Shown here piece by piece: positions 20,601 to 31,237 of a stretch of 64,000 bases of DNA. A program made the translations under genes and the position numbers. Position 1 is the first letter of the stretch. Each line of letters opens with the position of its first letter. The notes under the pieces were generated by a model. The model was not told the origin of the DNA. It did not search any database and saw only the letters and a program-made list of their open reading frames with translations. Origin of the DNA: Dryocosmus kuriphilus (taxonomy: Eukaryota > Arthropoda > Insecta > Hymenoptera > Cynipidae); contig CM076191.1 of assembly GCA_038277395.1 (NCBI GenBank), positions 98,877,588 to 98,941,587 of the forward strand. Reading direction: 5' to 3'.

Positions 20601-21477
20601 TTTTACTCCATTTTAGCTACTTGTTTATTTTACTGATTTGTAAACAGTTTCTTGTAAGCTCTTGTTGTTGTTATTGTTATTATTCTTAATGTTTTCGTTA
20701 TCGCGTCGTGTATGTCCGTGTACGTTTTTTTTAAAATCTTTTTTATGTTGGTACGATTGAGTGTTCCGAACCAGAGAGTCAGAAAAAAATTATCGTATAC
20801 CAACATGTACCATGCCTACCTAATAATAATGGTAAATACGGCAGAAGTTGGAGCTAACGTATTTTTGATAAAATAATTAAAAATATTGTTTATATTAATG
20901 GATAAACATTACAAGGTAATACTGCTGAATTGTTATCTAGTGATATCAACAGAAAAATCTATCAATTAGCACTGTGACTACTGTAAAACACGATTATCCA
21001 GATCGTGGATCAAGACCCTCATCTGGATAAAAGTGAACTGGTTCTGTAGAAGATTAATTATGGACAGATATCTGATTTAGTCTACGTTACAATACCCGTA
21101 TTTTTTAAATGAATGTTTTATCTTCAGTTTGGTACGTAATACTCTCCTTTTTTGCTTAAAATGTTTAAGTATTATCCAAGTATTATGAAGCTTCATAGAT
21201 CGGAACACGTGACACTGCCAACAAAAACATATTAATTACGTTGTTCCTCAAAATTATGACACCTTCTGTGGGAATTTTTAAAGTCAAGTGTCCTGCGAAT
21301 AAAACAATTCAAAAAAATTTTATCTCAGTAAAAATTGAAAAATTACTAGAGGATAAAAGTTACTTCGCCATGCAGAACACACATTTTAAAAAAATTTTAT
21401 TTAATAAGGATAAGTAAGTGGTAAAACTGATTATGGTAAATCTCTTTTTGATATTGTTACTCATAAAATATATATAC
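20601..21477. other. Unassigned AT-rich spacer, possibly LINE 3' UTR
   Basis: Contains TTGTTGTTATTGTTATTATTC near 20665 and AT-rich text with no ORF. I see nothing else that I can name before the LTR begins at 21478. Confidence 0.4.
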
Positions 21478-22862
21478 TGAAACCTCGGGCCTAATACACA
21501 AGACCCTGGCAGCAGTTGTGCCTTCTTACACGGGAGCAGCAAGGCAGGAGTGTAACATTGTCAGGGGAGAAACGCGACAAAGCATGCCCGTGGTCTCCCA
21601 CCCACGCGCGAAAGGACGAGATATGGGGACTTCATCTCGCGAGGACTATATAAACGCGACTCGCGAGAAGAAGCCAATTATTCGGCGACTCGACAACAAG
21701 TCGCAAGCACTAATAGCTCGAGCAGCTCGTGGGGAATAGAGAGTTTACTCCCTATCCCTGCCACGAATCTTAGCGCTGGGTGACCCAAGAAGGCTTTCGC
21801 TAGCAGAAGATTCTACTAGCCAAATACTTCTGGTGAACCAGCTTGCTCTCGGAGTACAGGTTTCTGAACTTTTGTATATGAATTAGAGCGCCCGTGGAGT
21901 AGAGTGTTTACCATCTACATCTGACGTGTACGTATTTCATGTAGAAAGGCCAGAACGTTAAATACGCCCACTCAGAGACTTATGTTAGTAGAAAAAGGCA
22001 GGAACATGGGACCAGGACTTTATTCTCGACTCCTGATAATAATGCCTTTCTCTCTCAATATGTGAGATTTAATGACATATATTTGATAAATAAAGAGATT
22101 TAATAAGAGATTAACTTTACCTTTGCCCCCAAGATAATATACGTACATTTGTCTATCTAAAGCCGCTATATGCGAGAATTTGTCTGTTACTTTAACCAAT
22201 TGCTTTGTACCTACAAAGAGAAAAGCAGGGCTTGGCCTTAGAGACGAATAATAATTAAAGAAAGCAATTAGCTTTACCTCAGATATCTATTAACGAATAT
22301 TAGATGATTTTGCACTTAGATTAAATAAATAAATTAACTTTGCCCATATTAAATGATTTTATATCGTAATGCAATGGCCAGATGGATTTCGTCAATATTA
22401 AATAAATAAATTGATTTCACCAACATTATATGATCTTCACCTAGATAAAAAGACTTATCAATTTTGAACAATTTATCTTTATGCTATAAATGAATCAGTT
22501 CTGCGACTTGTGCGTTCGACGAATATTCAACAATCATGAATTTAAACTCTACAAATAAGTAGGCTCTACATTTATATTTATGTATGGATAAGATTCGATC
22601 CTGGATTTATGAGTTAAAAGAATAAGTATATTTGGATAAGCATCTAGGTCGATTAAAACCAAAAAACAATAGAAATGATCAAGATTAGTGGATAATAGAA
22701 GGCTAATGTATAAAATTATAAGTTTATAAGGTTTTGAATAATCTTTATGTTTGAGATTAAATAGAAAATCTTATTCTTTCTCTCGTGCGATTCTCATATT
22801 TATCAAATAAATAATAATCAAAATAAAGAGGTATTTACAACCCCTAAATCTCAAGGGTTACA
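21478..22862 (+). repeat. 5' LTR of gypsy element (1385 bp)
   Basis: Begins TGAAACCTCG and ends GGGTTACA, TG...CA. It is bounded downstream by the PBS and matched by the sequence at 30299 onward. A TATA box, TATATAAA, lies at 21647-21654 between two CTCGCGAG repeats (21636-21643 and 21660-21667). The U5 half is AT-rich. Confidence 0.9.
21636..21667 (+). promoter_or_regulatory. Probable LTR core promoter (TATA box)
   Basis: TATATAAA at 21647-21654 in a GC-rich setting, flanked by direct repeats CTCGCGAG. In the 3' LTR this 24-bp interval is absent, leaving one CTCGCGAG. The promoter call is inference from motif and location. Confidence 0.5.
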
Positions 22863-22864
22863 TT

Positions 22865-22882
22865 TGGTGCCCAACGTGGGGC
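22865..22882 (+). promoter_or_regulatory. Primer-binding site for tRNA-Lys(CUU)
   Basis: TGGTGCCCAACGTGGGGC begins two bases after the 5' LTR. Its complement fits the 3' end of insect tRNA-Lys(CUU), as in Drosophila gypsy (TGGCGCCC...), with one C-to-T difference. It primes minus-strand DNA synthesis. Confidence 0.8.
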
Positions 22883-23035
22883 ACGAAGAGTAGAAAAAGG
22901 AATAAGATTTTTTTCATACAGCAACGAAATAAGAGCTAAAATATAGGGAAAATTCTAAAAAAAAAAATAACGAACGTTAAAAAACTAAACTAAAATCTCT
23001 GAGATAATAAATGATAAAGAACAAAGACGAGAAAT

Positions 23036-23917
23036 ATGGACAAACCCACGGGGAGCAAACATTAAGCACATGAATTTAATGGTAAAAAAACTCCATGGAA
23101 TACCTCAAATAGATGAAACAATACTGGATGGCAGTGAAGCCAAGGGACCAAGACATAGGATACCTTTTGGAAAGGTCACTGACAGGGTCTCCTGGAGATT
23201 GGTAGCAAATCACAAAAAACAGCACCACCAACTTTGAGGAATTAAAACAAAAAATTCCAGCAAATGTACTGGAACGAGCACATTCAACACGAGATAAAAA
23301 AGAGATTGGAGTTTGATACATATCAGCAAGAAAAAGATGGATTAAGAACAGAATACGCTACCAAGTTGTACGCTGAGATGAAAGAGCTCCAGCCACCATC
23401 GACTTCTAATGAAATTGTCCAGAAATTCGCCAGACATTTTGGAGAAGAAATAAAATATGCCATAGTCGGAAGAGGCGTAAAGACTTTTAAAAATTTAATT
23501 CAATTTCTAGAGGATTTCGACAGGAACGGAACCACGAATACCAGTAAAATGGAGAATAGAAATTGGAAGAATATCAGACAAGAAAATCAGTACAACTACA
23601 GACCTCAAACAATGCAACCCCAGCAACGATCTTGGAAAAATTATCAAAATTTGGGGCAGAATAATAAAAATTACCCAGCCAACACGAACCCCAACATAAT
23701 AAATAGCGGTACCCCTGGGACTCAAAATAACACTATGGGAAATAATACAGACAAGAGACCCTATGGAACTGAGGGGCAAGCAGACCAGTGGGAAAATAAT
23801 ATAGAACAGAATCAGCAACAACAATATCGAGTAAGAAACATGGAGATAGAGGATGAAGCAGCCCAGGATATTGTGGAGGAACAGGAAATAGGAAACCGGG
23901 AACTGTCACGTCACTAA
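23036..23917 (+). pseudogene. gag of the gypsy element, frameshifted
   Basis: A capsid-like region reads NFEELKQK in one frame, then after a frameshift near 23258 YWNEHIQHEIKKRLEF, YATKLYAEMKELQPP and VQKFARHFGEEIKYAI. An Asn/Gln-rich tail (RPQTMQPQQRSWKNYQNLGQ and similar) follows to the stop at 23915. No CCHC zinc knuckle is present, as in several insect gypsy gags with a basic or Q/N-rich tail instead. Gag forms the particle that carries the RNA. Only the 5' frameshift was noticed in this gene. Confidence 0.75.
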
Positions 23918-23943
23918 ACGACAATAAGGGTGAAGAATATGAC

Positions 23944-24585
23944 GTGACAGCTGAAATAATAATAGTCACCCACATGTTACAGGACAGAAGAAAAAAAAAT
24001 ACTAGAGAAATTAACAGGAGACGCAAAAAAAAAAAAGAGAAGACACGATGCCACATAACCAACCTGCAAGTGGGAGAAATATTAACAAGAGCTTTGATAG
24101 ATACAGGTGCAGAAGTAATATGCATCTCGGAAGAATTCGTCAAAAATAATAAAGAACGATCTGAAAATTATACAAAGCTCCACATATCAGGTGTGGCAGT
24201 AAATGGACCAATTGGAGGAAGAGCTGCGCGCTTGAATAAACAAATTTACACCGATGTGCAGTTACCTGATAACACAATTCAGGTACCGTTCCTTATCGTT
24301 CTTAAGTTATCTCGATCGTGTATAGTGGGAATTGACATATTAAATCAACCAAGAACAAAACTCGATCTGGACACAAGAACAGTGACTTTTGCCTACCTAG
24401 AAGGAGCATCTTGTATTAGAATCATCGAGGAGGATGATTTCACAAACTCCGACACAAGTAATCAGATCAGCAATATGGAAACGTTACAAGGTAATCTTTA
24501 CAAGCGACAATCAGAAACAACAGAATATGTGAATAGGCAAATCACATCACAGGAAATAGAAGACAAAGTAGAAGAAAACAAATAA
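23944..24585 (+). CDS. Retroviral-type aspartic protease of the gypsy element
   Basis: A 213-codon open frame. The active-site motif ALIDTGAEVICISEEF lies about residues 50-65, with the catalytic Asp in DTG. The flap region and the second conserved block SRSCIVGIDILNQPRTKLDL follow about 50-60 residues later (the ILG-type motif is GID here). The N-terminal part is very basic (KKNTREINRRRKKKKEK). It processes the Gag-Pol chain. It is probably part of pol rather than an independent gene. The true start is unclear because gag ends at 23917. Confidence 0.8.
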   Translation: MTAEIIIVTHMLQDRRKKNTREINRRRKKKKEKTRCHITNLQVGEILTRALIDTGAEVICISEEFVKNNKERSENYTKLHISGVAVNGPIGGRAARLNKQIYTDVQLPDNTIQVPFLIVLKLSRSCIVGIDILNQPRTKLDLDTRTVTFAYLEGASCIRIIEEDDFTNSDTSNQISNMETLQGNLYKRQSETTEYVNRQITSQEIEDKVEENK

Positions 24586-24659
24586 ATAAAAAAAAAGTAA
24601 AGAAAAAGCTCAAGGACCTACTATGGAAAAACAGAGATGTATGTCGTAGACAAACAGGC

Positions 24660-25551
24660 TTGCTTATATCATATGAGCACATCCTGCAGGTCAAGGAGGG
24701 ACAACCATTCGTGAGCAGAAGCTACCCTATACCCACGGCTTACCGAGAGAAAGTCGACCAAGAAACTCAAAGAATGCTGGATATGAAAGTAATTCCGAGA
24801 TCTCACAGCCCTTATATAAATCCTATAGTGCCGGTATTAAAAAAAGATGGAACGGTTAGACTTTGCCTAGATGCTCGGAAACTAAATCAAATCCTAATCG
24901 AGGATTGAGTGTCCAGAACCAGTGGAAGTGCTATTCCAAAAATGCCGAGGAATGAATGCTATGTCGAATTTAAGCATGACAAGTAGTTTCCGGAAGGTGC
25001 CTTTACACCCTGGTTCTCGACAATATACAGCTTTTCAGCACCGAGGAAAAAGTTATGAGTTCAGAGTGGTTCCTGTTGGGCTAAAAACAAGCACAGCAGC
25101 CTTAGTGAGAGAAATAAATCATGCTTTGAAAGGGATGGAAGATCACATCATATCTTTCGTTGATGACACTCTCATCACTTCAAAATCACACATACAACAC
25201 CTCGAATATCTAGAGGAAATCTTAAAAAATTTACAAAATCACATTATTACTCTAAACCTTGCGAAGTCACATTTTTTCAAGAAGGAAACCAAGTTTTTAG
25301 GATTCATAGTCACAACCGAAGGAATAAAACCTGATCCTAAAAAAATAGGAAATATAAAAAACTTTCCTCCACCAGAGAATATCAAACAGCTGAGAGGATT
25401 TCTAGGACTCATCAATTTCTACTCAAATTTCAGCAATAAACACGCAGCCCAAATTGTTCCTTTACTAAAACTCATTAAGAAGAGAGCGTCCTGGGATTGG
25501 AACAAGGAAATTCAAAAGAGTTTTCGAAAGAGTGAAAGAACTATTTTGTGA
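24660..25551 (+). pseudogene. Gypsy reverse transcriptase, broken
   Basis: Two open frames joined across a stop or frameshift near 24908. They carry KEGQPFVSRSYPIPTAYREK, SPYINPIVPVLKKDGTVRLC, LDARKLNQI, then FRKVPLHPGSRQYTAF, YEFRVVPVGLKTS, HIISFVDDTLITS (the FVDD box), NLAKSHFFKKETKFLGFIV and IKQLRGFLGLINFYSNF. The first catalytic Asp position (normally IDL or LDL before the xSGF block) reads LSM, so the Asp is replaced by Ser. It would copy RNA into DNA in the particle. The missing residue and the stop make it inactive. Confidence 0.88.
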
Positions 25552-25555
25552 GTCG

Positions 25556-26012
25556 ATATTACCCTACTTTCCAGATCCTCGCAAGCCTTATTATATAGAA
25601 ACTGAGGCAAGTGTTTATGTACTGGCAGCCGTACTTTACCAATTAAACAACAAAAAATAAAAGGAGATTATTACACTAGCTAGCAGGAGGTTAAAAGGCC
25701 CAGAATTAACACACTTTACTACAGAGAAGGAACTGCTAGCAATTGTATGAGCTTTACAGAAATTAATACCTACTTTGGGCATATATTATTAACCGAACCG
25801 ACCGCATGGCATGGACGTTTCTGAAAACTTTCAAAGGTAAAGCTAGACTCACGAGACGTATCTTGGCAATAAAAGATTACAAAATCACTCTTGAACATCT
25901 ATCCGGGAAGGGAAATGTAATGGCGGACATTCTAAGCAGATCGCAAGTGGAAGAAATTTTTTTAAAAAACCAGAAAAGAGACCTTAGTCACGATCAACGC
26001 ACTCAACTATGA
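25556..26012 (+). pseudogene. Gypsy RNase H, frameshifted
   Basis: Frames give PYFPDPRKPYYIETEASVYV and LAAVLYQLN (normally ETDAS), then ITLASRRLKGPELTHFTTEK and ELLAIV with a stop before ALQKL. A different frame then gives TWTFLKTFKG-like text, RLTRRILAIKDYKITLEHLS and GKGNVMADILSR. That order is the standard RNase H tail between RT and integrase. It removes the RNA strand of the hybrid. The first acidic residue has changed from Asp to Glu. Confidence 0.82.
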
Positions 26013-26019
26013 AGGCAGT

Positions 26020-27120
26020 GAAAAAATAAAACAAAAAATTCAAAATATTCAGGAACTACAGAACAACGACAGTAAAAAAAAATGGGGAATTGCTAAAGAG
26101 TGCTAGAGACAAAGAGCGATACATAATACAGGATAATATTATATATCACCAAGATGGAAGGGGTCAGAGGCTATATATACTAAAGGCATTAATAAGATCG
26201 CTAATCTGGGAATGTCACGTATCATACGGACATTGTGTAGCGGAGAAGACGCTACAAATTCTTGAGGAATATTTTTACGATCCGAAATTGGCCAAGCTAG
26301 TGCGAAAAGTTTTAAGCATTTGTAACTTATGTCAAAGAAACAAAGCAAGCACGACTCCACTACAAGCTTTGCAACAACCAGTACTAACAAGAGCTCCTTT
26401 AGAACTCTTATCTATAGATTTTTTTAGACCTTTGACACCTTCAAATATGGGGATGAACACATACTGGTAATGATAGACATTTTCACGAAATATGTAAAAT
26501 TGTGTCCAATAAAAAAAGCAACCAGTGAAGTAGCTATAAAAAAAGTTAGATGCCTTCACAGAAGAATTAGGTAAACCTTTGAAAGTGTTATCGGACAGAG
26601 GTACTCAATTTACAAGCAAAAAGTGAACCCATGCATTGGAAGAAAGAGCGATAAGGATGATTCTCACCTCTATCAGACACCCCCATAACAATATCGTGGA
26701 AAGGGTAAATAGAGAAATAGCCAGACTTATGAGAGCGACCTAATCAGCAAATAAACACAATGTATGGTACTATCAGATAGAGAATATCGAAACCATCTTG
26801 AATGAAACCCCACACGAAACAACAAAAATTACCACTTTTGAGGCTATGTGAGGAGAAAAACCTGAGAGACGGTGGGAGAGATTCTTACCGGAGGCACCAG
26901 AGAGACGAATCATCGAGCGACAAGAACAAATATAAAAGATCAAAGAAAGAATAAAAGAAAACCGGGAAAATAAAAAAAGGGCGAATAAGAAAAGAAAAGG
27001 AATCCACTTCGACCGTAGGCGAATGGATGATAACAAAAGCTTGCAATCTCTCAAATACACGAACGGGAGCAATGGCTAAGTTTTTGCCTCTTTACGAAGG
27101 CCCCTACGTCATCAGGCAAT
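26020..27120 (+). pseudogene. Gypsy integrase with GPY/F module, broken
   Basis: H2C2 finger: ECHVSYGHCVAEKTLQILEE (H-x4-H here) and ICNLCQRNK (about 26215-26345). The catalytic core begins LELLSIDFFRPLTP (first Asp) and continues after a frameshift as HILVMIDIFTKYVKLCPIKK. Another shift gives LKVLSDRGTQFTS (second Asp) and HNNIVERVNREIARLMRA (Glu). The C-terminal GPY/F module KFLPLYEGPYVIRQ ends at 27119 before a stop. At least four frame changes or stops are present. In origin it inserts the cDNA into host chromatin. Confidence 0.88.
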
Positions 27121-27122
27121 AA

Positions 27123-27946
27123 ATGGAAGAGAATGTCTACGTCTTGCAAGAAATACAGAAAGACAGAATCCTAGAACAATATCACACTGACAGTCTGAGG
27201 AAGTACTGGCGAGAAGAGAGGGAAGAAGAGAGAAGACGACACGGAAGTGATGAGGCATTGACAGGCATCTCACTTAGTCGTGAGCAATCAATCAGAGACG
27301 AAGCAATGCCGGAGATCGCTACACAGTATGAGTTGGAGGATACCTACAGGACGCTGGATATCCAATTTAATGGACTAAGGGGAGAAAAGGATGCTTTCGA
27401 GGAAAGCGGAAGAAAATATCCATCAAGGAGTGTAAATTCAAGGGAAACCCTAGACCACCCCGTCAAGAAAATAAGACTACCCGAAGGAAGATACTCCACT
27501 GGAACGAATAAAAAAAAAACAGTGGTTAATATAAGGAAGCAATGCGTCGGAGCCGAAGAGGTAGAGGAAAAAAAAGAAAACGGAGCCAGGACATATCGGC
27601 ATCTGGAAGCAGGACCTCGATGGCGGAACCAAAGAAGGAAAAAGAGGAGAAAATATCTCCATCCAACAAAAAGATCAAAACCGCGCTGAACTGGAACAAA
27701 GTTCACAACACTCTCAAACTCTACCCAGCTCTGAAAAAAGAGGAACGGGAAACACTTAGAGCAACCCAGATCAACACATTTCGTCTAGTGAATACTAATC
27801 AGCAAGAGATGAACAAAAAAGAAGGGAACATTAAAAAGGAAACCAGCGTGAGAAAAGAAAAAAGAGTGAGAATGGAAAGAAAAGGCTCAGCCGAGCGGAA
27901 CTTTTATACCTGGACATCGAAAAGTCAAGGATCAGCATACCCATGA
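27123..27946 (+). pseudogene. C-terminal tail of pol after integrase
   Basis: The frame that follows the GPY/F module reads MEENVYVLQEIQKDRI and HTDSLRKYW (27123-27220), the usual end of the module. A highly charged Arg/Lys/Glu-rich tail follows in two overlapping frames (27123-27689 and 27542-27946). No membrane segment, signal peptide or furin-type site is visible, so I do not call an envelope gene. Confidence 0.6.
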
Positions 27947-30205
27947 AACGCGCTAGACTCGGAGAGGCGCTTAAACCAAGGAACAGCACAGTGGGAACGT
28001 CACCGACATGTATATTAAAATAAGAGAGAAAGAGTAGATTGAAATTTAAAAGAAAATGAACAATAAAGCGAGATAACATTCAAAACCCAAGTAATGCGAA
28101 CAAATATAGGTCAGTAAGGCAAGCGGAAAATCGATAAACGCGCGCGCAATCAAGACCCGAGAAAAGGGATACAAGCGGAACCAATGCAGCCCGTTAACAG
28201 TCGACTGATATGTGACGATCGAGGATTCATTCGAAACCGGACTCACCTCGGGAACTGCTGTTCCGCGAAATTGCTCTTGAATAGTGAGAAACGCATGCAA
28301 CCGACGCTATGGGCATGATCTATTGAGCCACAGTTAGAAATTCAGCACAACATCCAGGATGAATATTAGTTAAACAGGTTTTTATTACTACTAATTAAAG
28401 TGCACCACTAATTATATGGGCTTTTTTCACAATTAAAAATCAAATTCTGACTCACACAATGTCAGAGTGAGGAGAGTTGAGTTATAACTCACCAGATTGG
28501 AAGTTCTTTCTCAACCAGGCTCTGACCTGTAAATTAAGAACAAATAATTATTGGAGTGAGGAATAAAACAACCTTTTCACACCACTGGAATTGGGTATTG
28601 GCAAGTGAATAAATCATAATCGATCTCAGCTTTTGTGGGAAACTAGTTGTTTGGAAGTCACTATGGAATTCTTAACCAGGGCTTAGACCTGGAAATTATT
28701 CCATGTGAGTTTGGGAAACTAAAATTCCACAACACAAAATTGGAAATCCTACAATCTTTGATTGTTATAAATATCAGTTAAATTTTAATCAGGAAATGGT
28801 AAACGCAAAAATCACTATGAAATCTTCAACCAGGCTAAGATCTGTAAATCATTTCATCTGATTTGGCGGGAATAATTTCCATACATTAAATGCAACAGCC
28901 ACCAAGTCAAAATTCGGATTAGTTCCTTTTATTAACAGCTCGCTATGTTCAATGGGTTGCTTTTGAATTAAAGGGAAAGATCGCGAACAGGTGAACAAAA
29001 TGGAGCATTGATCCAAGCATTGCACTCGAGCAAGGACAAAGCAATGTTTAGTTTCACAATCGAAAATTAGCCAAAGTGGTCATAATATAAAACTTCTGAA
29101 TGTCTTAACTAAAAATTAAATTCATATAAACTGAATCATCGATTTTAAAAAGAATGAATAAATGTTATAATTAGATAGATGTCAGTTTATAAAATAAAGT
29201 ACTATCGGACTACGTAATTCTGCTCGCGCTCAAGTGGTTCCACGATCCCCAAAATAAGATTATTTCGACTCAATTTTCTAGTAACTGATTATTCAATTAA
29301 TCGAAGGCAGAGAAGACTATCCTTCATAGAATCGCCAGTCCGTGTAGAGCCTAGATCTAGGGAGAATTTTATATCAGGGGAATTTGTGCAAGCGAACTAC
29401 TTTAATTTTAGAGATCTGCGACTTATGAAAAGTATTGTTACTTATCAGATTGGGGATAATGAACCGATCCTAATCCCAAGGGTTTCCTTAGTAGCTAAGT
29501 TCCAAGAGAGGGTGATTAGGGCTAGCTTTAACGTCCTACCAAAGCCTGATCCAGTCACTGTGGTTGGACTCGAGCTATGAACAGGATAAATTAAAAGCAA
29601 GAAGAAGCAGATCTCTCCATAGCACAAACTTAATTGAGGAGCACGTTCAAATTGTGACAACACTATTAAAATCAACTTAAAATAATCCTGGGGTAAAATA
29701 GCTTTCAGACCGCAGGTCCCGAAAATCAAAATATGAAATAAACTTTAGATAAAATCATTGGTGCGAAAGGGAAAAGTAACACTTTAAATTAACCAAAGGT
29801 TCATTTTTTCAAAATTTTGTTTGAAGTATCAATATTCATGGCATCTTTCAATTTTGCAATTTTGTTTAATTATGTTACAACGTGGACCAGGCAGGAAAGT
29901 GATCCGAAGAAAAGGCCTGAGAATAACAACAGGCGCACTTTCTTCCATTTGGAGTTTTGAAGCAAGGTAGGCCACTCCTGCCCCGCACGGTAGGGTGTCT
30001 CTTCTATTAGGAGATTTCGCTCTGGAGATTGGGTTCTTTATATTGTAAAGAATTCACGCGCTGGCAAAACACTTTTAAATAGCTTTCAGCAGATTGTATT
30101 GATATGCCAAAATACCATCTCATTAGACAATAGGATAGAAATTAATAATTAATACTTTAATTTTTCTTTATATGTTTTTTTAGTAGAATGGGGAATTTTT
30201 TATTT

Positions 30206-30254
<49 letters not shown>

Positions 30255-30281
30255 TATATCTCATTAACAAAAAAATTTAGT
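27947..30281 (+). other. Non-coding 3' part of gypsy element
   Basis: About 2.3 kb between the pol tail and the PPT with no sizeable ORF. Three loosely related blocks near 28510, 28670 and 28830 contain CAACCAGGCTCTGACCTGTA, ACCAGGGCTTAGACCTGGAA and AACCAGGCTAAGATCTGTAA. A (TA)n run lies at about 30208-30250. A 64-codon frame at 29386-29580 is not recognised. This may be a dead env region or UTR. Confidence 0.5.
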
Positions 30282-30294
30282 AAAAAAAGGGGGG
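30282..30294 (+). promoter_or_regulatory. Polypurine tract
   Basis: AAAAAAAGGGGGG followed by CAAA directly before the 3' LTR start (TGAAACC at 30299). It primes plus-strand DNA synthesis. The position and composition are as expected. Confidence 0.85.
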
Positions 30295-30298
30295 CAAA

Positions 30299-30462
30299 TG
30301 AAACCTTGGACCTGATACACAAGACCCTGGGAGCAGTTGTCCCTTCTTACACGGGAGTAGCGAGGCAGGAGTATAGCATTGTCAGGAGAGAAACGCGACG
30401 GAGCATGCCCGTGGTCTCCCACCCACGCGCGAAAGGACGAGATATGGGGACTTCATCTCGCG
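30299..30462 (+). repeat. 3' LTR of gypsy element, first part
   Basis: Aligns with 21478-21641 of the 5' LTR, including TACACAAGACCCTGG, GAGAAACGCGAC and CCCACCCACGCGCGAAAGG. It ends with the 8-bp target ATCTCGCG (30455-30462), where the hAT begins. Confidence 0.9.
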
Positions 30463-30679
30463 CAGTGTTGCCATATATACCATAATTATGGTACACTTAC
30501 CATAATTTTAGGTTTGATACCATATACGATAATAAAGTTCAATTGTATCAAAGAAATACCATAAGTCTGAGATTGATCAGATTTTCAGAAAACTTTTCAT
30601 ACCTCAGTTATTAACTGCTCAATCACATTTCAAATTTCAAATATAGCGGGAATCTGACAAAAGTAATTTTTATCTTTGA

Positions 30680-30867
30680 TAGAGTACGGTTATACCTTTG
30701 TCTGCAGTCTGCCTGCATGCGATATATCGAACCTATGCAGAACTTGATTGGTTCTTTCTTATGAAGAGTCACTTAACCCAAGGAACTGACAAATCAAGTT
30801 CTGCATTGTTTCGATATATCGCATGCAGGCGGTCTGCAGACATAGGTATGACTGTAACCTTACTCTA
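30680..30867. mobile_element. Long-hairpin MITE in hAT 5' region
   Basis: Arms of about 70 bp begin TAGAGTACGGTTATACC and end GGTATGACTGTAACCTTACT then CTA. They share CTGCATGCGATATATCGAA and ATGCAGAACTTGATT. A loop of about 50 nt lies between. The small ORF across it (30698-30904) is a by-product of the palindrome. Confidence 0.75.
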
Positions 30868-31237
30868 CAGACAGCCAGCGTCTGATTGGCTGGCTGAAGT
30901 ATGAACCCTCAACCCACCATTAGTACAACGTGTTACCGGCTCGGCTGAGTTTTAGAAAGCGCCCTTGATAACCTATTTTATGCATTTACGTATACGTACC
31001 TACTATGATAATGAAATCGATTGAGGTCTAACTGAATCTGCTGGATGCGATTTAAAATTTGAATTGTGCGCAAGTTGAACTACTAATCGTTATTTTAGTC
31101 ATTGTACTTCTCCAAAACCTAAACGTTTAAACATTAAACTGCAGATCTGTCGGTTTTACTCGTTCATCGCAAATTAATGAAGCACTAAAGTTACGAAAAG
31201 CTTTTTACTCACAAATGTCCAGAAAATCTCTAATTTT

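Noticed and set aside
23507..24143. Hydrophobic minus-strand ORFs opposite gag and protease
   Set aside because: Antisense shadows of the gypsy genes. A-rich sense DNA gives Phe/Leu-rich antisense frames.
27123..27946. Possible envelope gene after integrase
   Set aside because: No signal peptide, membrane segment or cleavage site. The start is the end of the GPY/F module and the rest is a charged tail.
30698..30904. 68-codon ORF
   Set aside because: It crosses the palindromic MITE at 30680-30867 and shows no protein feature.
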